The position numbers were made by a program, and so were the translations under genes. From Cognatitamlana sp035818475 (GTDB lineage: Bacteria > Bacteroidota > Bacteroidia > Flavobacteriales > Flavobacteriaceae), in assembly GCF_035818475.1 (NCBI RefSeq), contig NZ_JAYMGV010000001.1, forward strand, positions 1,116,001 through 1,180,000: a stretch of 64,000 nucleotides of DNA, read 5' to 3'. Below, one piece after another: positions 55,892 to 64,000 of the stretch; within the stretch, counting starts at the first letter, position 1; each line of letters starts with the position of its first letter. The notes beneath the pieces were generated by a model, which was not told the origin of the DNA, did not search any database, and saw nothing but the letters and a program-made list of their open reading frames with translations.

Positions 55892-58009
55892 ATGATAGAT
55901 TATATAACTACCAAGACCCAACTTCCTGAAGTATCTGTAAAAAATACTATTGAACTACTCAATGAAGATTGTACAATTCCTTTTATATCCAGATATAGAA
56001 AAGAACGTACCGGAAATTTAGACGAGGTTCAAATAGGAGAGATTGTAAAATACAAAGAACAGTTTGAGGCTATAGAGAAGCGTAAACAAGTTATATTAAA
56101 AACCCTGGAAGCGCAAGAAGTTTTAACGTCTGAATTAAAACAAAAGATAGAATCTGCCCCTAATTTAGCTGTACTGGAAGACCTGTACCTGCCCTTTAAA
56201 AAAAGCCGAAAAACCAAAGCTGAAAAGGCACGTCAAATGGGGCTTGAACCCTTGGCTAAGATTATTATGAGTCAAAATGCAAATGACCTGGAATCCATAG
56301 CATTTAGATATGTAAAAGGAGAGGTCAATGCCGTTGAAGAAGCCTTAAAAGGAGCACGACATATTATTGCCGAATGGATTAATGAACGTACCGATATAAG
56401 AAATCATATTCGCTATCAGTTAGAGCGTTTTGCCATGATTTCAACAAAAGAGGTAAAAACCAAAACAGCTAATGAAGAAGCACAAAAGTTTAAAGATTAT
56501 TTTGATTGGGAAGAGCACTTAGGCCGTATACCTTCACATAGATTATTAGCCATCCTAAGGGCGGAAAAAGAAGGTTTTATAAGAGTGAAAATCAATATTG
56601 ATGATGACCGTGCTTTAGATAAGATTGAAAACAGAATAATCAAATCCTATAATGCCTGCGCTGATCAAATTGAAATAGCCATTAAAGATGCATACAAACG
56701 TTTGCTGTTACCCTCATTAAGTAATGAAGCACTTGAAATAGCTAAAGAAAAAGCAGATGACGCTGCTATTCATGTTTTTGCCAAAAACCTAAAACAATTA
56801 CTATTGGGTTCACCACTAGGAGAGAAGCGGGTCATGGCTATAGATCCGGGTTTCAGAACAGGTTGTAAAGTAGTCTGTTTGGGTGCTCAGGGTCAATTAA
56901 AATATAATGAAACCATTTATCCACATCCACCAAAAAGTGATAGCTCCGGTGCTATGAAAAAGATAAGCTCATTAGCCGATGCTTATAAAATTGAGGCCAT
57001 AGCTATTGGAAATGGAACAGCATCCAGAGAGACCGAAGCTTTAATTAGAAAAATTCGATTTAAAAATGATGTCCAGGTGTTTGTGGTGAGTGAAGCCGGG
57101 GCCAGTATTTATTCCGCCTCTAAAATTGCCCGTGAAGAGTTCCCGGATTATGATGTCACCGTTAGAGGATCAGTATCTATAGGCCGCCGTTTACAGGACC
57201 CTTTGGCAGAATTGGTTAAAATTGACGCAAAGTCTATTGGTGTTGGGCAATATCAGCATGATGTAAGCCAAACAAAGCTTCAAAACGCTTTAGATTTGGT
57301 TGTTGAAAATTGTGTGAATGCCGTAGGCGTAAATATTAATACAGCCAGTAAGAGTTTATTGGGTTATGTTTCTGGGATTGGACCTAAGCTTGCTGAGAAT
57401 ATGTTTAATTACAGAAAAGAGCAGGGTGTATTTCTATCAAGACATGATATTAAAAATGTACCGCGTTTAGGAAATAAAGCTTTTGAACAATCTGCTGCGT
57501 TTTTAAGAATAAAAGCCCCGGAAAACCCCTTAGACGATTCAGCAGTTCACCCTGAACGTTATGTACTAGTTGCAAAAATGGCGAAGGATTTAGGTAAATC
57601 AGTTAGAGATTTAATAGGCAATAAACAGGTACTTCAAAATATAGATCTAAAAAAATATTGTACAGATTCAGTAGGTTTATTAACACTTGAAGATATACTT
57701 AAAGAGCTTGAAAAACCAGGATTAGATATCAGGGAGCAAGCTAAAGTTTTTACATTCAATCAAAACATAAAAACCATTAATGATTTACGAGAAGGACAAT
57801 TGCTTCCGGGAATAGTAAACAATATAACAAACTTTGGATGTTTTGTAGATGTAGGTATAAAAGAAAGTGGTTTGATCCATGTATCAAACCTGTCCGATAG
57901 CTTTGTAAAGGATGTGAACGCGCATGTGCATTTACATCAACAAATCATAGTAAAAGTACTTGAGATTGATATTCCCCGTAAGCGAATTCAATTAAAATTA
58001 CATAAATAA
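55892..58009 (+). CDS. tex: Tex family transcription/RNA-binding protein
   Basis: 705 residues. The N-terminal helical domain has IPFISRYRKERTGNLDEVQI near residue 30. The YqgF/RuvC-like domain centres on GEKRVMAIDPGFRTGCKVVC near 312. HhH domains have AVGVNINTASKSLLGYVSGI, and the C-terminal S1 domain has LPGIVNNITNFGCFVDVGIK, ending with the LEIDIPRKRIQLKLHK signature. Tex binds RNA and links transcription to translation and stress. The length is slightly below the usual 750-780. The start lies 12 bases after a REP-like hairpin. Confidence 0.95.
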   Translation: MIDYITTKTQLPEVSVKNTIELLNEDCTIPFISRYRKERTGNLDEVQIGEIVKYKEQFEAIEKRKQVILKTLEAQEVLTSELKQKIESAPNLAVLEDLYLPFKKSRKTKAEKARQMGLEPLAKIIMSQNANDLESIAFRYVKGEVNAVEEALKGARHIIAEWINERTDIRNHIRYQLERFAMISTKEVKTKTANEEAQKFKDYFDWEEHLGRIPSHRLLAILRAEKEGFIRVKINIDDDRALDKIENRIIKSYNACADQIEIAIKDAYKRLLLPSLSNEALEIAKEKADDAAIHVFAKNLKQLLLGSPLGEKRVMAIDPGFRTGCKVVCLGAQGQLKYNETIYPHPPKSDSSGAMKKISSLADAYKIEAIAIGNGTASRETEALIRKIRFKNDVQVFVVSEAGASIYSASKIAREEFPDYDVTVRGSVSIGRRLQDPLAELVKIDAKSIGVGQYQHDVSQTKLQNALDLVVENCVNAVGVNINTASKSLLGYVSGIGPKLAENMFNYRKEQGVFLSRHDIKNVPRLGNKAFEQSAAFLRIKAPENPLDDSAVHPERYVLVAKMAKDLGKSVRDLIGNKQVLQNIDLKKYCTDSVGLLTLEDILKELEKPGLDIREQAKVFTFNQNIKTINDLREGQLLPGIVNNITNFGCFVDVGIKESGLIHVSNLSDSFVKDVNAHVHLHQQIIVKVLEIDIPRKRIQLKLHK

Positions 58010-58062
58010 TATATTGATTTTTAGTGGATTATGTTGTTTTGTGTTAATTTTAACAATTAAAA

Positions 58063-58095
58063 TTTGGATTTACTAGACGAGTGGTCATATTTTTG
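58063..58095 (+). promoter_or_regulatory. tetR promoter with embedded half-operator
   Basis: TTTG at 58063-58066, a 21-base spacer and TATTTTTG at 58088-58095. The spacer ends with AGACGAGTGGTCA (58075-58087), which matches the downstream boxes (AGACGACCGGTCA) at 11 of 13 positions. This points to autorepression by TetR. Confidence 0.6.
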
Positions 58096-58112
58096 CCGAG
58101 AAGTTCTATTTT

Positions 58113-58709
58113 ATGTCTAAAACACTTAAACATGATGCCAAAGCAGATTTCCTTTTAGAAAAAGGAATGGAGATTTTATGGAGTAAAGGCTACAATGCTA
58201 CAAGTGTAAATGATATTGTTAAGGCTGCCGATGTTCCTAAAGGCTCTTTTTACTTTTATTTTGATTCTAAAGAAGACTTTGTGGTTAGGGCAATTGAAAA
58301 GTATTTCAATGTAATGTTTACTCCGGCACGAGAAATTTTAGAAGATAAATCAAAATCACCAAAGACACGACTATTAAACTTTCATGAATTCAGAACAGAT
58401 GTTCTTAAAGATGAAATGGGTTGTAGTATGGGCTGTATGGCATGTAATTTAAGTAGTGAAATGGCTGAACATAATGAAAAAATTCGTACTGCCATATTGC
58501 TTAAAACAGAGTTAGTCTTGTCTTTAATAACCGATGTTATTCAAGAAGCTAAAGATCTGGGAGAAATAACAAACCCGATGAAAGCAGAAGATATAGCTGC
58601 CTTTATTGAAGATGCAGGAAAAGGAGCAATGGTAACTATGAAAGAAATGAAAAGCTCGTATCCCATAGATAACGTTATGACTATGGTAAAGGAAGTACTG
58701 CTTAAATAA
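58113..58709 (+). CDS. TetR family regulator of the MMPL operon
   Basis: 198 residues. The N-terminal helix-turn-helix is clear (NATSVNDIVKAADVPKGSFY, then FYFDSKEDFVVRAIEKYF). The C-terminal ligand domain has two cysteines in GCSMGCMACNLSSEM. Palindromic GACCGGTC boxes lie between it and the MMPL gene, and a variant sits in its own promoter, so it probably represses both itself and the exporter. A ligand is expected to be hydrophobic because of the cargo; this is inferred from the operon. Confidence 0.92.
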   Translation: MSKTLKHDAKADFLLEKGMEILWSKGYNATSVNDIVKAADVPKGSFYFYFDSKEDFVVRAIEKYFNVMFTPAREILEDKSKSPKTRLLNFHEFRTDVLKDEMGCSMGCMACNLSSEMAEHNEKIRTAILLKTELVLSLITDVIQEAKDLGEITNPMKAEDIAAFIEDAGKGAMVTMKEMKSSYPIDNVMTMVKEVLLK

Positions 58710-58731
58710 TTTTTTTTAAATTAATTATAGA

Positions 58732-58747
58732 CGACCGGTCAACTATT
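58732..58747. promoter_or_regulatory. TetR operator box 1
   Basis: CGACCGGTCAACTATT contains the perfect 8-bp palindrome GACCGGTC at 58733-58740. The identical 16-mer recurs at 58834. Confidence 0.65.
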
Positions 58748-58833
58748 TTTTATTTAAATACTTGTCCTCTTTAATGATATAAGAAGCGTCTTAACAATAG
58801 AATGAAATGAAAAACAATCACGGTTAATATAAT

Positions 58834-58849
58834 CGACCGGTCAACTATT
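58834..58849. promoter_or_regulatory. TetR operator box 2
   Basis: CGACCGGTCAACTATT, an identical copy of box 1, 102 bases further on and 12 bases before the exporter ATG. No clear -7 box lies between the boxes. Confidence 0.65.
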
Positions 58850-58861
58850 AAAAACCAAACT

Positions 58862-61237
58862 ATGAATGCATTAAAAAAGGCAAGTAATGCCACCAACGTA
58901 TTTGCGAAGCATTGGGCCAACTTCGTAATAAAATTTAAATGGCCAGTCTTAATTGCTGCGTTATTATTAGCAATAGGGTTAGGATCTCAGGGAAATATGG
59001 AGTTTGACGGAGACTACCATGTGTTTTTTAGCAAATCAAACCCTGAACTTGAAGCCTTTGATGCGCTTCAGGAAAAATACACCAAAGATGATAATGTCAT
59101 TTTGGTGCTCACTCCATCTAACGGTAATATTTTTACCAGAGAAAACTTAACAGCCATAGAAGCATTAACAGCCGAAGCATGGAATACTCCATATTCTTCA
59201 AGAGTGGATGCCGTAACCAATTTTCAGCATACCAGTGCAGTAGGGGATGATCTTTATGTTGATGATCTGTCTTATGAATCGTCTCTTAAAACAGATGCTG
59301 AAATTAAAGAAATAAGAGAGAAAGCTTTAAAAGAACCCTTATTAGTAAATAGAATTATTAATAAAGAAGGTAGTGTTACGGCTATTAATATAACAGTTAG
59401 GTTGCCAGGGGTAGATATTAACGAAATCCCGGGCGAGGTGACGCCTTTTGTTAGGAATATGATTTCTGATTTTAAGGAAAAGCATCCTGATTTTGAGGTG
59501 CACACCTCAGGTTTAATTCCCATGAATACAGCCTTTTTTGAAGCTTCAATGAATGATTTAAAGCTTACAATGATTATGCTAATTATTGTAATAATAACCA
59601 CACTCATTCTTACCAGAAACTTGGTCAGTACGTTTGCAACCCTTATCGTTGTACTGTTTTCAATAATTAGTGCTGTGGGATTTGTTGGGTTAATGGATAT
59701 AAAATTAACACCTCCCTCATCAGTTTTCCCTACTATGATTCTCACACTGGCGGTTGCGGACAGTATACATATTCTGGTTACCATGTTACAAAAAATGCGT
59801 AAAGAGGGGCTAACCAAAATAGATGCTTTAAAGGAATCTATGCGCTTAAATTTTATGCCTGTTTTTATTACAAGTTTAACTACCGTTATAGGGTTTTTAA
59901 CCATGAATTTTGGAGATGTGCCACCGTTCTGGGATTTAGGTAATATTACAGCTTTTGGTATGAGTATGGCCTTCCTGTTTTCAACTACGGCTTTACCGGC
60001 TTTAATGGCCATATTACCTGTAAAGGCTAAAGTTAAAAAAGAAGGAAAAAAAGAAAGCCTGGGCATGTATAACACCTTAGGAAACTTTGTAGTTCAACAA
60101 CCTGTTCGCCTTGCTATTATTTCAATAGTTGTGATTTCAGGATTGACCTTTTTGGCTACAAAAAACACCTTTAACGATGAGTTTATAAACTATTTTGATG
60201 AAACCGTTGAGTTTAGAAGCAACACTGATTATATCAGTGAAAACCTCACGGGGATTTATAATGTAGAATACTCCATTGGTAGTGGAGAAAGCGGCGGAAT
60301 TAACAATCCTGAATATCTTAAAAACTTAAATGCTTTTGAGAACTGGCTTAAAGAACAACCGGAGGTTATTCACGTTAATGCCTTTAGTGAAGTGGCAAGG
60401 CGGGTAAACCGCTCCATGCACGGAGATGATGAACATTTTTATCGAGTGCCTGACAATCGTGAGGAAGCCGCACAGTATTTATTGCTATATGAATTGTCAT
60501 TACCATTTGGACTGGACCTTAACAATCAAATTAATGTAGATAAATCTGAAACACGGGTTACAGTAACTATTGAAAATGTGTCCAGTGCAGAAATGATAGC
60601 CTTTTCAAAACGTGGTGAAAAATGGTTACGGGATAACGCCCCGGAAGCCATGCATACCATAGGTGTAAGTCCAACATTAATGTTTTCAAAACTAGGGTTC
60701 AGGCAAGCAGAAAGTATGTTTAAAGGAAATATTGTAGCCCTTATATTAATTTCTCTGGTACTCATGTTGGCTTTAAAAAATTTCAAACTGGGGCTGTTAA
60801 GTATTATACCTAATGTAACACCCGTATTGGTTGGTTTTGGTATTTGGGCATTATACAAAGGGCAAATTAACACCGGAATGGTTATAGTTTTTGGTATGAC
60901 TTTAGGAATTATTGTTGATGACACAGTTCATTTTATGAGCAAGTTCTTAAGGGCCAAAAGAGAACTGGGATATGATTCAAAACAAGCGGTAATATATGCC
61001 TTTGAGACCGTTGGTAAAGCACTGGTTACAACAACTATAGTGCTATTAGCTGGATTTGCTGTCCTGTCAACATCATCATTTGCATTAAACAGTTATATGG
61101 CAAGAATTACGGTAATAATCATTTTAGCGGCGTTGATTATAGATTTTATACTACTACCATCTCTGTTAATACTAACCAGTAAAAAAGAAGACGCGGTAGT
61201 CCAACAAAATATAGAGCAAATAGCTTTAGATAAATAA
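58862..61237 (+). CDS. MMPL/RND superfamily exporter
   Basis: 791 residues with about 12 membrane segments in two MMPL halves. The first helix is near residue 30 (WPVLIAALLLAIGLGSQGNM), followed by a periplasmic loop, then a cluster from about 235 (IMLIIVIITTLILTRNLVST). The second half repeats the plan from about 425 and 620. The intramembrane Asp residues of the RND drive site occur in TLAVADSIHILVTMLQKMRK and GIIVDDTVHFMSKFLRAKRE. MMPL proteins move lipids or other hydrophobic compounds. A LolA-like carrier and a barrel follow, suggesting a trans-envelope route. Confidence 0.92.
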   Translation: MNALKKASNATNVFAKHWANFVIKFKWPVLIAALLLAIGLGSQGNMEFDGDYHVFFSKSNPELEAFDALQEKYTKDDNVILVLTPSNGNIFTRENLTAIEALTAEAWNTPYSSRVDAVTNFQHTSAVGDDLYVDDLSYESSLKTDAEIKEIREKALKEPLLVNRIINKEGSVTAINITVRLPGVDINEIPGEVTPFVRNMISDFKEKHPDFEVHTSGLIPMNTAFFEASMNDLKLTMIMLIIVIITTLILTRNLVSTFATLIVVLFSIISAVGFVGLMDIKLTPPSSVFPTMILTLAVADSIHILVTMLQKMRKEGLTKIDALKESMRLNFMPVFITSLTTVIGFLTMNFGDVPPFWDLGNITAFGMSMAFLFSTTALPALMAILPVKAKVKKEGKKESLGMYNTLGNFVVQQPVRLAIISIVVISGLTFLATKNTFNDEFINYFDETVEFRSNTDYISENLTGIYNVEYSIGSGESGGINNPEYLKNLNAFENWLKEQPEVIHVNAFSEVARRVNRSMHGDDEHFYRVPDNREEAAQYLLLYELSLPFGLDLNNQINVDKSETRVTVTIENVSSAEMIAFSKRGEKWLRDNAPEAMHTIGVSPTLMFSKLGFRQAESMFKGNIVALILISLVLMLALKNFKLGLLSIIPNVTPVLVGFGIWALYKGQINTGMVIVFGMTLGIIVDDTVHFMSKFLRAKRELGYDSKQAVIYAFETVGKALVTTTIVLLAGFAVLSTSSFALNSYMARITVIIILAALIIDFILLPSLLILTSKKEDAVVQQNIEQIALDK

Positions 61238-61258
61238 ACCATATTAAAAATTCAAAAA

Positions 61259-62029
61259 ATGAAAAGAATAGTTTTTACAATAGCAATATTAAGTACAGTA
61301 TTAACCGGAGCACAATCTGCTGAAGCACGTGGATTAGAAATAGCAAAGGCAGCCGAACAAGCAGATTTAGGATTTAAAAGCTCAACAGTGAACTTAAAGA
61401 TGGTCTTAAAAAACAAAAATGGCCAGACCAGTGAGCGTTCATTAACAACAAGAACCCTGGAACTTACTGAAGACGGAGATAAATCGTTGATTGTATTTAA
61501 TAGCCCAAAAGATGTAAAAGGCACTTCAACCTTAACATTTACACATAAAATAGGCTCGGACGATCAATGGTTGTTTTTGCCATCAATTAAACGTGTAAAA
61601 AGAATTTCGTCAAATAATAAATCCGGGCCTTTTGTAGGCAGTGAATTTGCCTATGAAGATTTGTCTTCAATTGAAGTAGAAAAATATACCTATAAATTTA
61701 TTAAAGAAGATGGAGACCTTCTGGTGGTAGAGCAAGACCCGGTAGATCCTAAATCCGGTTATACACGTCGTTTGGTAACCTATAACAAAAACAAAGGGTA
61801 CAGGATTGAAAAGGCAGAGTTTTATGATCGAAAAAATGCGCTTTTAAAAACCCTGGACTATTCTGATTATAAACTCTATAAAAATAAATTTTGGAGAGCA
61901 GGTACGTTTACTATGATAAACCATCAAAGTAACAAGGAAACCATACTAATGTTTTCTGATTATAATTTTGATGCTGATCTAACCGAAGAAGATTTTACCC
62001 AAAATGCTCTCATGCGAGCAGGAAATTAA
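61259..62029 (+). CDS. LolA-like outer membrane lipoprotein-sorting protein
   Basis: 256 residues with a signal peptide (MKRIVFTIAILSTVLTGAQS). The LolA-like fold is recognised from LEIAKAAEQADLGFKSSTVN, SDDQWLFLPSIKRVKRISS and GPFVGSEFAYEDLSSIEVEK. LolA-type domains hold an acyl chain in a half-barrel, which fits a periplasmic shuttle for MMPL cargo. It starts 21 bases after the exporter. A long-loop hairpin and terminator-like element lies between it and the barrel gene, possibly lowering barrel expression. Confidence 0.85.
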   Translation: MKRIVFTIAILSTVLTGAQSAEARGLEIAKAAEQADLGFKSSTVNLKMVLKNKNGQTSERSLTTRTLELTEDGDKSLIVFNSPKDVKGTSTLTFTHKIGSDDQWLFLPSIKRVKRISSNNKSGPFVGSEFAYEDLSSIEVEKYTYKFIKEDGDLLVVEQDPVDPKSGYTRRLVTYNKNKGYRIEKAEFYDRKNALLKTLDYSDYKLYKNKFWRAGTFTMINHQSNKETILMFSDYNFDADLTEEDFTQNALMRAGN

Positions 62030-62046
62030 GTTTGACTAACTCAAGT

Positions 62047-62122
62047 AAGCAACACCTTAAGCAATCATTATTTTGTGATGATTTGATGATTAATAGCAGG
62101 TTGTTTTTAGGTGTTGCTTTTT
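62047..62122 (+). terminator. Long-loop inverted repeat between the LolA-like and barrel genes
   Basis: AAGCAACACCT at 62047-62057 and AGGTGTTGCTT at 62109-62119 (11/11), with a smaller inverted repeat in the 51-base loop, are followed by five Ts. It looks like an attenuator or weak terminator inside the operon. Confidence 0.5.
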
Positions 62123-62137
62123 AAATGCAATTGTATT

Positions 62138-63346
62138 ATGCAAAGACATTTTGTTTTTTGTGCAGTAATAGTTCTTGAATTAGTTCTTAATTCAATCCAG
62201 GCACAATCAAAAGAAAATACATTACAACAAGACTTTGAATTGGAAGTAGAAGCAGAATACCGGTATTTTTATGAGGCCCCGGCATTTAACGGGCAAAAGG
62301 ATCATTTCCCTTCATTAGCCTTCACGCCGGAATATACGATTAAGTGGAATAAGGGCTATGAAGCTATAAATTTTATAGGTTTTTTTAGACTTGATAGAGA
62401 TGATGCCCGTACACATTGGGATATAAGAGAACTCTACTACCAAAAAGCAAAACGTAACTGGGAACTGAGCCTGGGTTTAAAAAAGATCTATTGGGGGGTT
62501 ACAGAAAGTAATCATTTAGTGGATATTATAAACCAAACGGACGGCGTAGAATCTTTTGACGGTGAACAGAAATTAGGGCAACCTATGGTACATTTTACTT
62601 TAACCACAGGCAGTGTGGGTAATTTTGATTTCTTTTACCTGCCATATCATAGAAAACGTACTTTTCCGGGAGAAAAAGGAAGATTACGATTTCCATTTGT
62701 TATAACTAAAGATGATATAAGTTATGAGAGTGACGCCCAGGAATGGCGGCAGGATATAGCGTTCAGATGGTCTCATTATTTTGGTGCATTTGATGTGGGA
62801 ATATCACACTTTTATGGAAACGGACGTGAGCCTTTATTTACTTTTGAACCCAATGGAAACTTAAATGCTTTTTACCCGGTAATAAACCAAACAGGGTTAG
62901 ATTTGCAAGTAACCCATAATGCCTTTTTATGGAAACTGGAATCTATTTACCGTTCGGCAAAGGCTCAGGATTTCTTTGCTTTAGTCGCAGGATTAGAGTT
63001 TACTTTTAGTAATATAGATGGGAATGGTTTAGATATTGGACTACTGGGAGAGTATCTTTATGATGAACGAGATGAACTGGCCTTAAACGCTTTGCAGAAT
63101 GATGTGTTTTTAGGAAGCAGGATAGCGTTTAATGATACTCAGGATACCTCAATATTGATAGGTGGTATTTCTGATTTAGAATCAAGTAGCAAAATTTTTA
63201 GTATTGAAGCCTCCAGGCGTTTTGGGAGCACATGGACCGCTGAAATTGAAGCCAGGGTTTTTAATAGTATTGCTCCCGATGAATTTATTCTTTCTAATTT
63301 TCAACAAGACAGTTTTTTCAGGTTTACAATACGTAAATATTTTTAG
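62138..63346 (+). CDS. Outer-membrane beta-barrel protein of the MMPL operon
   Basis: 402 residues. ATG 62138 is chosen because it begins a signal peptide (VFCAVIVLELVLNSIQAQSK); an upstream GTG at 62111 lies in the hairpin. The mature protein alternates aromatic strands (KWNKGYEAINFIGFFRLDRD, ELSLGLKKIYWGVTESNHLV) and ends SFFRFTIRKYF, a barrel-type C-terminal aromatic. It is probably a porin-like or surface exporter for MMPL cargo. No exact family could be named; DUF1302-like barrels are partners of MMPL operons elsewhere. Confidence 0.75.
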   Translation: MQRHFVFCAVIVLELVLNSIQAQSKENTLQQDFELEVEAEYRYFYEAPAFNGQKDHFPSLAFTPEYTIKWNKGYEAINFIGFFRLDRDDARTHWDIRELYYQKAKRNWELSLGLKKIYWGVTESNHLVDIINQTDGVESFDGEQKLGQPMVHFTLTTGSVGNFDFFYLPYHRKRTFPGEKGRLRFPFVITKDDISYESDAQEWRQDIAFRWSHYFGAFDVGISHFYGNGREPLFTFEPNGNLNAFYPVINQTGLDLQVTHNAFLWKLESIYRSAKAQDFFALVAGLEFTFSNIDGNGLDIGLLGEYLYDERDELALNALQNDVFLGSRIAFNDTQDTSILIGGISDLESSSKIFSIEASRRFGSTWTAEIEARVFNSIAPDEFILSNFQQDSFFRFTIRKYF

Positions 63347-63375
63347 ACTAAAGACAAAACGTTATAAGTAATAGT

Positions 63376-63645
63376 ATGGTACATTTTTCTTTAGAATCAG
63401 GGAATGATCATAAAGGTCAAGGAAAGCGTCTTGATTTTGAATTTAAAGAGTTTGAAGCCATTTTTAAACAATGTTTGATAGAAACAAAAGACCAAAGGAC
63501 TATACAAGATAAGTTTGACACTGATTTGGTTGGACGTTTTTTAATAAACAGCTGGTTTGGAACCTTGCCCAGGATGAAATCTGTTGATGCCGTAAAACCA
63601 TTGGAAGGTTTTAAGAATTTTATACTTCAGCAATTATTAAATTAA
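63376..63645 (+). CDS. Stand-alone TetR C-terminal-like domain protein
   Basis: 89 residues: an opening MVHFSLESGNDHKGQGKRLD, then FKEFEAIFKQCLIETKDQRT and LVGRFLINSWFGTLPRMKSV, closing LEGFKNFILQQLLN. The RFLINSWFG(T/A)LxRMK stretch is what TetR regulators show at the end of their ligand domain (ARFLINSWEGALLRMK style). There is no helix-turn-helix: an in-frame stop lies at 63349, before the ATG. It could modulate the full TetR at 58113 by pairing or ligand capture, or be a truncated paralogue. It follows the barrel gene by 30 bases. Confidence 0.6.
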   Translation: MVHFSLESGNDHKGQGKRLDFEFKEFEAIFKQCLIETKDQRTIQDKFDTDLVGRFLINSWFGTLPRMKSVDAVKPLEGFKNFILQQLLN

Positions 63646-63756
63646 TTCTGGCTATTGTATATATGCTGTGAATATAGAAACGCATCGGTTATATTTGTTT
63701 AACAAAAAAAGGAGAGACAGAACCTATACCGTTTTCTAAACTTATATAATAAAAAC

Positions 63757-63787
63757 AAAAATGCAACCTTACTAGGTTGCATTTTTG
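63757..63787. terminator. Bidirectional terminator
   Basis: The perfect 13-bp arms AAAAATGCAACCT / AGGTTGCATTTTT with loop TACT lie at the end of the MMPL operon and of the minus-strand partial gene. Confidence 0.85.
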
Positions 63788-63807
63788 TTTTACAGAATGG
63801 TATAGAA

Positions 63808-64000
63808 TTATCTATTCATATTCTTTATTTGGTCTACAAAAGTATCCAGGTCTACCCCGTTATTTACAAGAGTTAAAGCTTTGTCAACAATGTATTTAAC
63901 GTTTACGGCATGAAATCCAAGACCAACGCCAATTTTGTTTAAAAGTTTGTGCTCAGAGTTCCCTTTAATTTGGTCTACATGTACCATACGTACCAGATCA
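63808..64000 (-). CDS. C-terminal end of a TerB-like protein (start outside window)
   Basis: 64 codons are visible on the minus strand, reading DLVRMVHVDQIKGNSEHKLL and then NKIGVGLGFHAVNVKYIVDK, ending FVDQIKNMNR. The pattern (LVRM-H-D, then KIG-GLGF) matches the TerB-like helical proteins of flavobacteria, which are often mislabelled as excinuclease subunits. The start and N-terminus lie beyond the window. The stop is followed by a bidirectional terminator. Confidence 0.6.
   Translation of the reverse strand, partial: DLVRMVHVDQIKGNSEHKLLNKIGVGLGFHAVNVKYIVDKALTLVNNGVDLDTFVDQIKNMNR

Noticed and set aside
59272..60075. 267-codon ORF on the minus strand within the MMPL gene
   Set aside because: It lies wholly antisense to a well-supported membrane transporter and its hydrophobic, low-complexity translation mirrors the transporter codons.
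1..64000. tRNA, rRNA, CRISPR, prophage and integrase genes
   Set aside because: No cloverleaf sequence, regularly spaced repeat array or phage/integrase gene was found on either strand by eye; a covariance-model scan would be needed to exclude small RNAs.

Overview
The window is chromosomal DNA from a member of the Bacteroidota, most likely a Flavobacteriaceae species. It is AT-rich. Many genes are preceded by the Bacteroidota -7 box TAnnTTTG, usually with TTTG/TTG about 18-21 bases upstream, and Shine-Dalgarno sequences are largely missing. The gene content fits: gldH (gliding), ricT next to gldH and a class A PBP, a hemC-hemD fusion, an ECF sigma factor paired with an anti-sigma/beta-barrel protein, TrhO, bacilliredoxin, and flavobacterial lipoproteins. 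No phage, plasmid, CRISPR, rRNA or tRNA was seen.

Layout. 1-7 kb: dprA (5' end outside the window), trpS, a small membrane protein, an acyltransferase, a lipoprotein-sigma-anti-sigma operon, and recA. 7-14 kb: trhO, a U32 protein (TrhP type) and a ferredoxin, which look like a tRNA-U34 hydroxylation operon, followed by ricT, gldH and PBP1A. 14-15 kb: a gene-poor kilobase of dispersed repeats around a frameshifted GIY-YIG gene. 15-22 kb: scoAB, a 42-codon ORF with its own promoter and terminator, a fused peptide-ABC ATPase, an exonuclease, a serine hydrolase, gene debris, ogt and a CNNM/CorC protein. 22-33 kb: a nearly complete heme locus. On the minus strand are hemA, hemCD, hemE, an EI24 protein, a GNAT, a RAYT transposase bracketed by palindromes, hemF and hemB. 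On the plus strand are araC, a small ORF, hemH and hemJ.

33-52 kb: a histidine kinase, a crotonase, a zinc-ribbon protein beside a decayed ORF, a radical SAM protein, a secreted protein with an internally deleted paralogous unit next to it, an AraC regulator, an HD hydrolase, an acyl-ACP desaturase with an acyltransferase, bacilliredoxin, a TerB-DnaJ protein, and a HEAT-repeat protein. A membrane-bound winged-helix regulator is divergent from yceI, with three 11-bp tandem repeats between them. Then come an S66 carboxypeptidase, metG and two lipoprotein genes. 52-64 kb: an AraC regulator followed by two matching promoter modules (one before a 51-aa ORF, one before an AhpD-like/cupredoxin-like pair), ferritin with a tiny Cys-rich ORF, tex, then a TetR regulator and an MMPL exporter operon marked by GACCGGTC boxes. 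That operon ends in a protein resembling only the ligand-binding half of a TetR regulator.

The most interesting signals are regulatory: the duplicated AraC module at 53557/53825, the 11-bp repeats at 46359-46391, the TetR boxes at 58079/58733/58835, and the RAYT-palindrome family. All functional statements come from reading motifs by eye; no database search was run.
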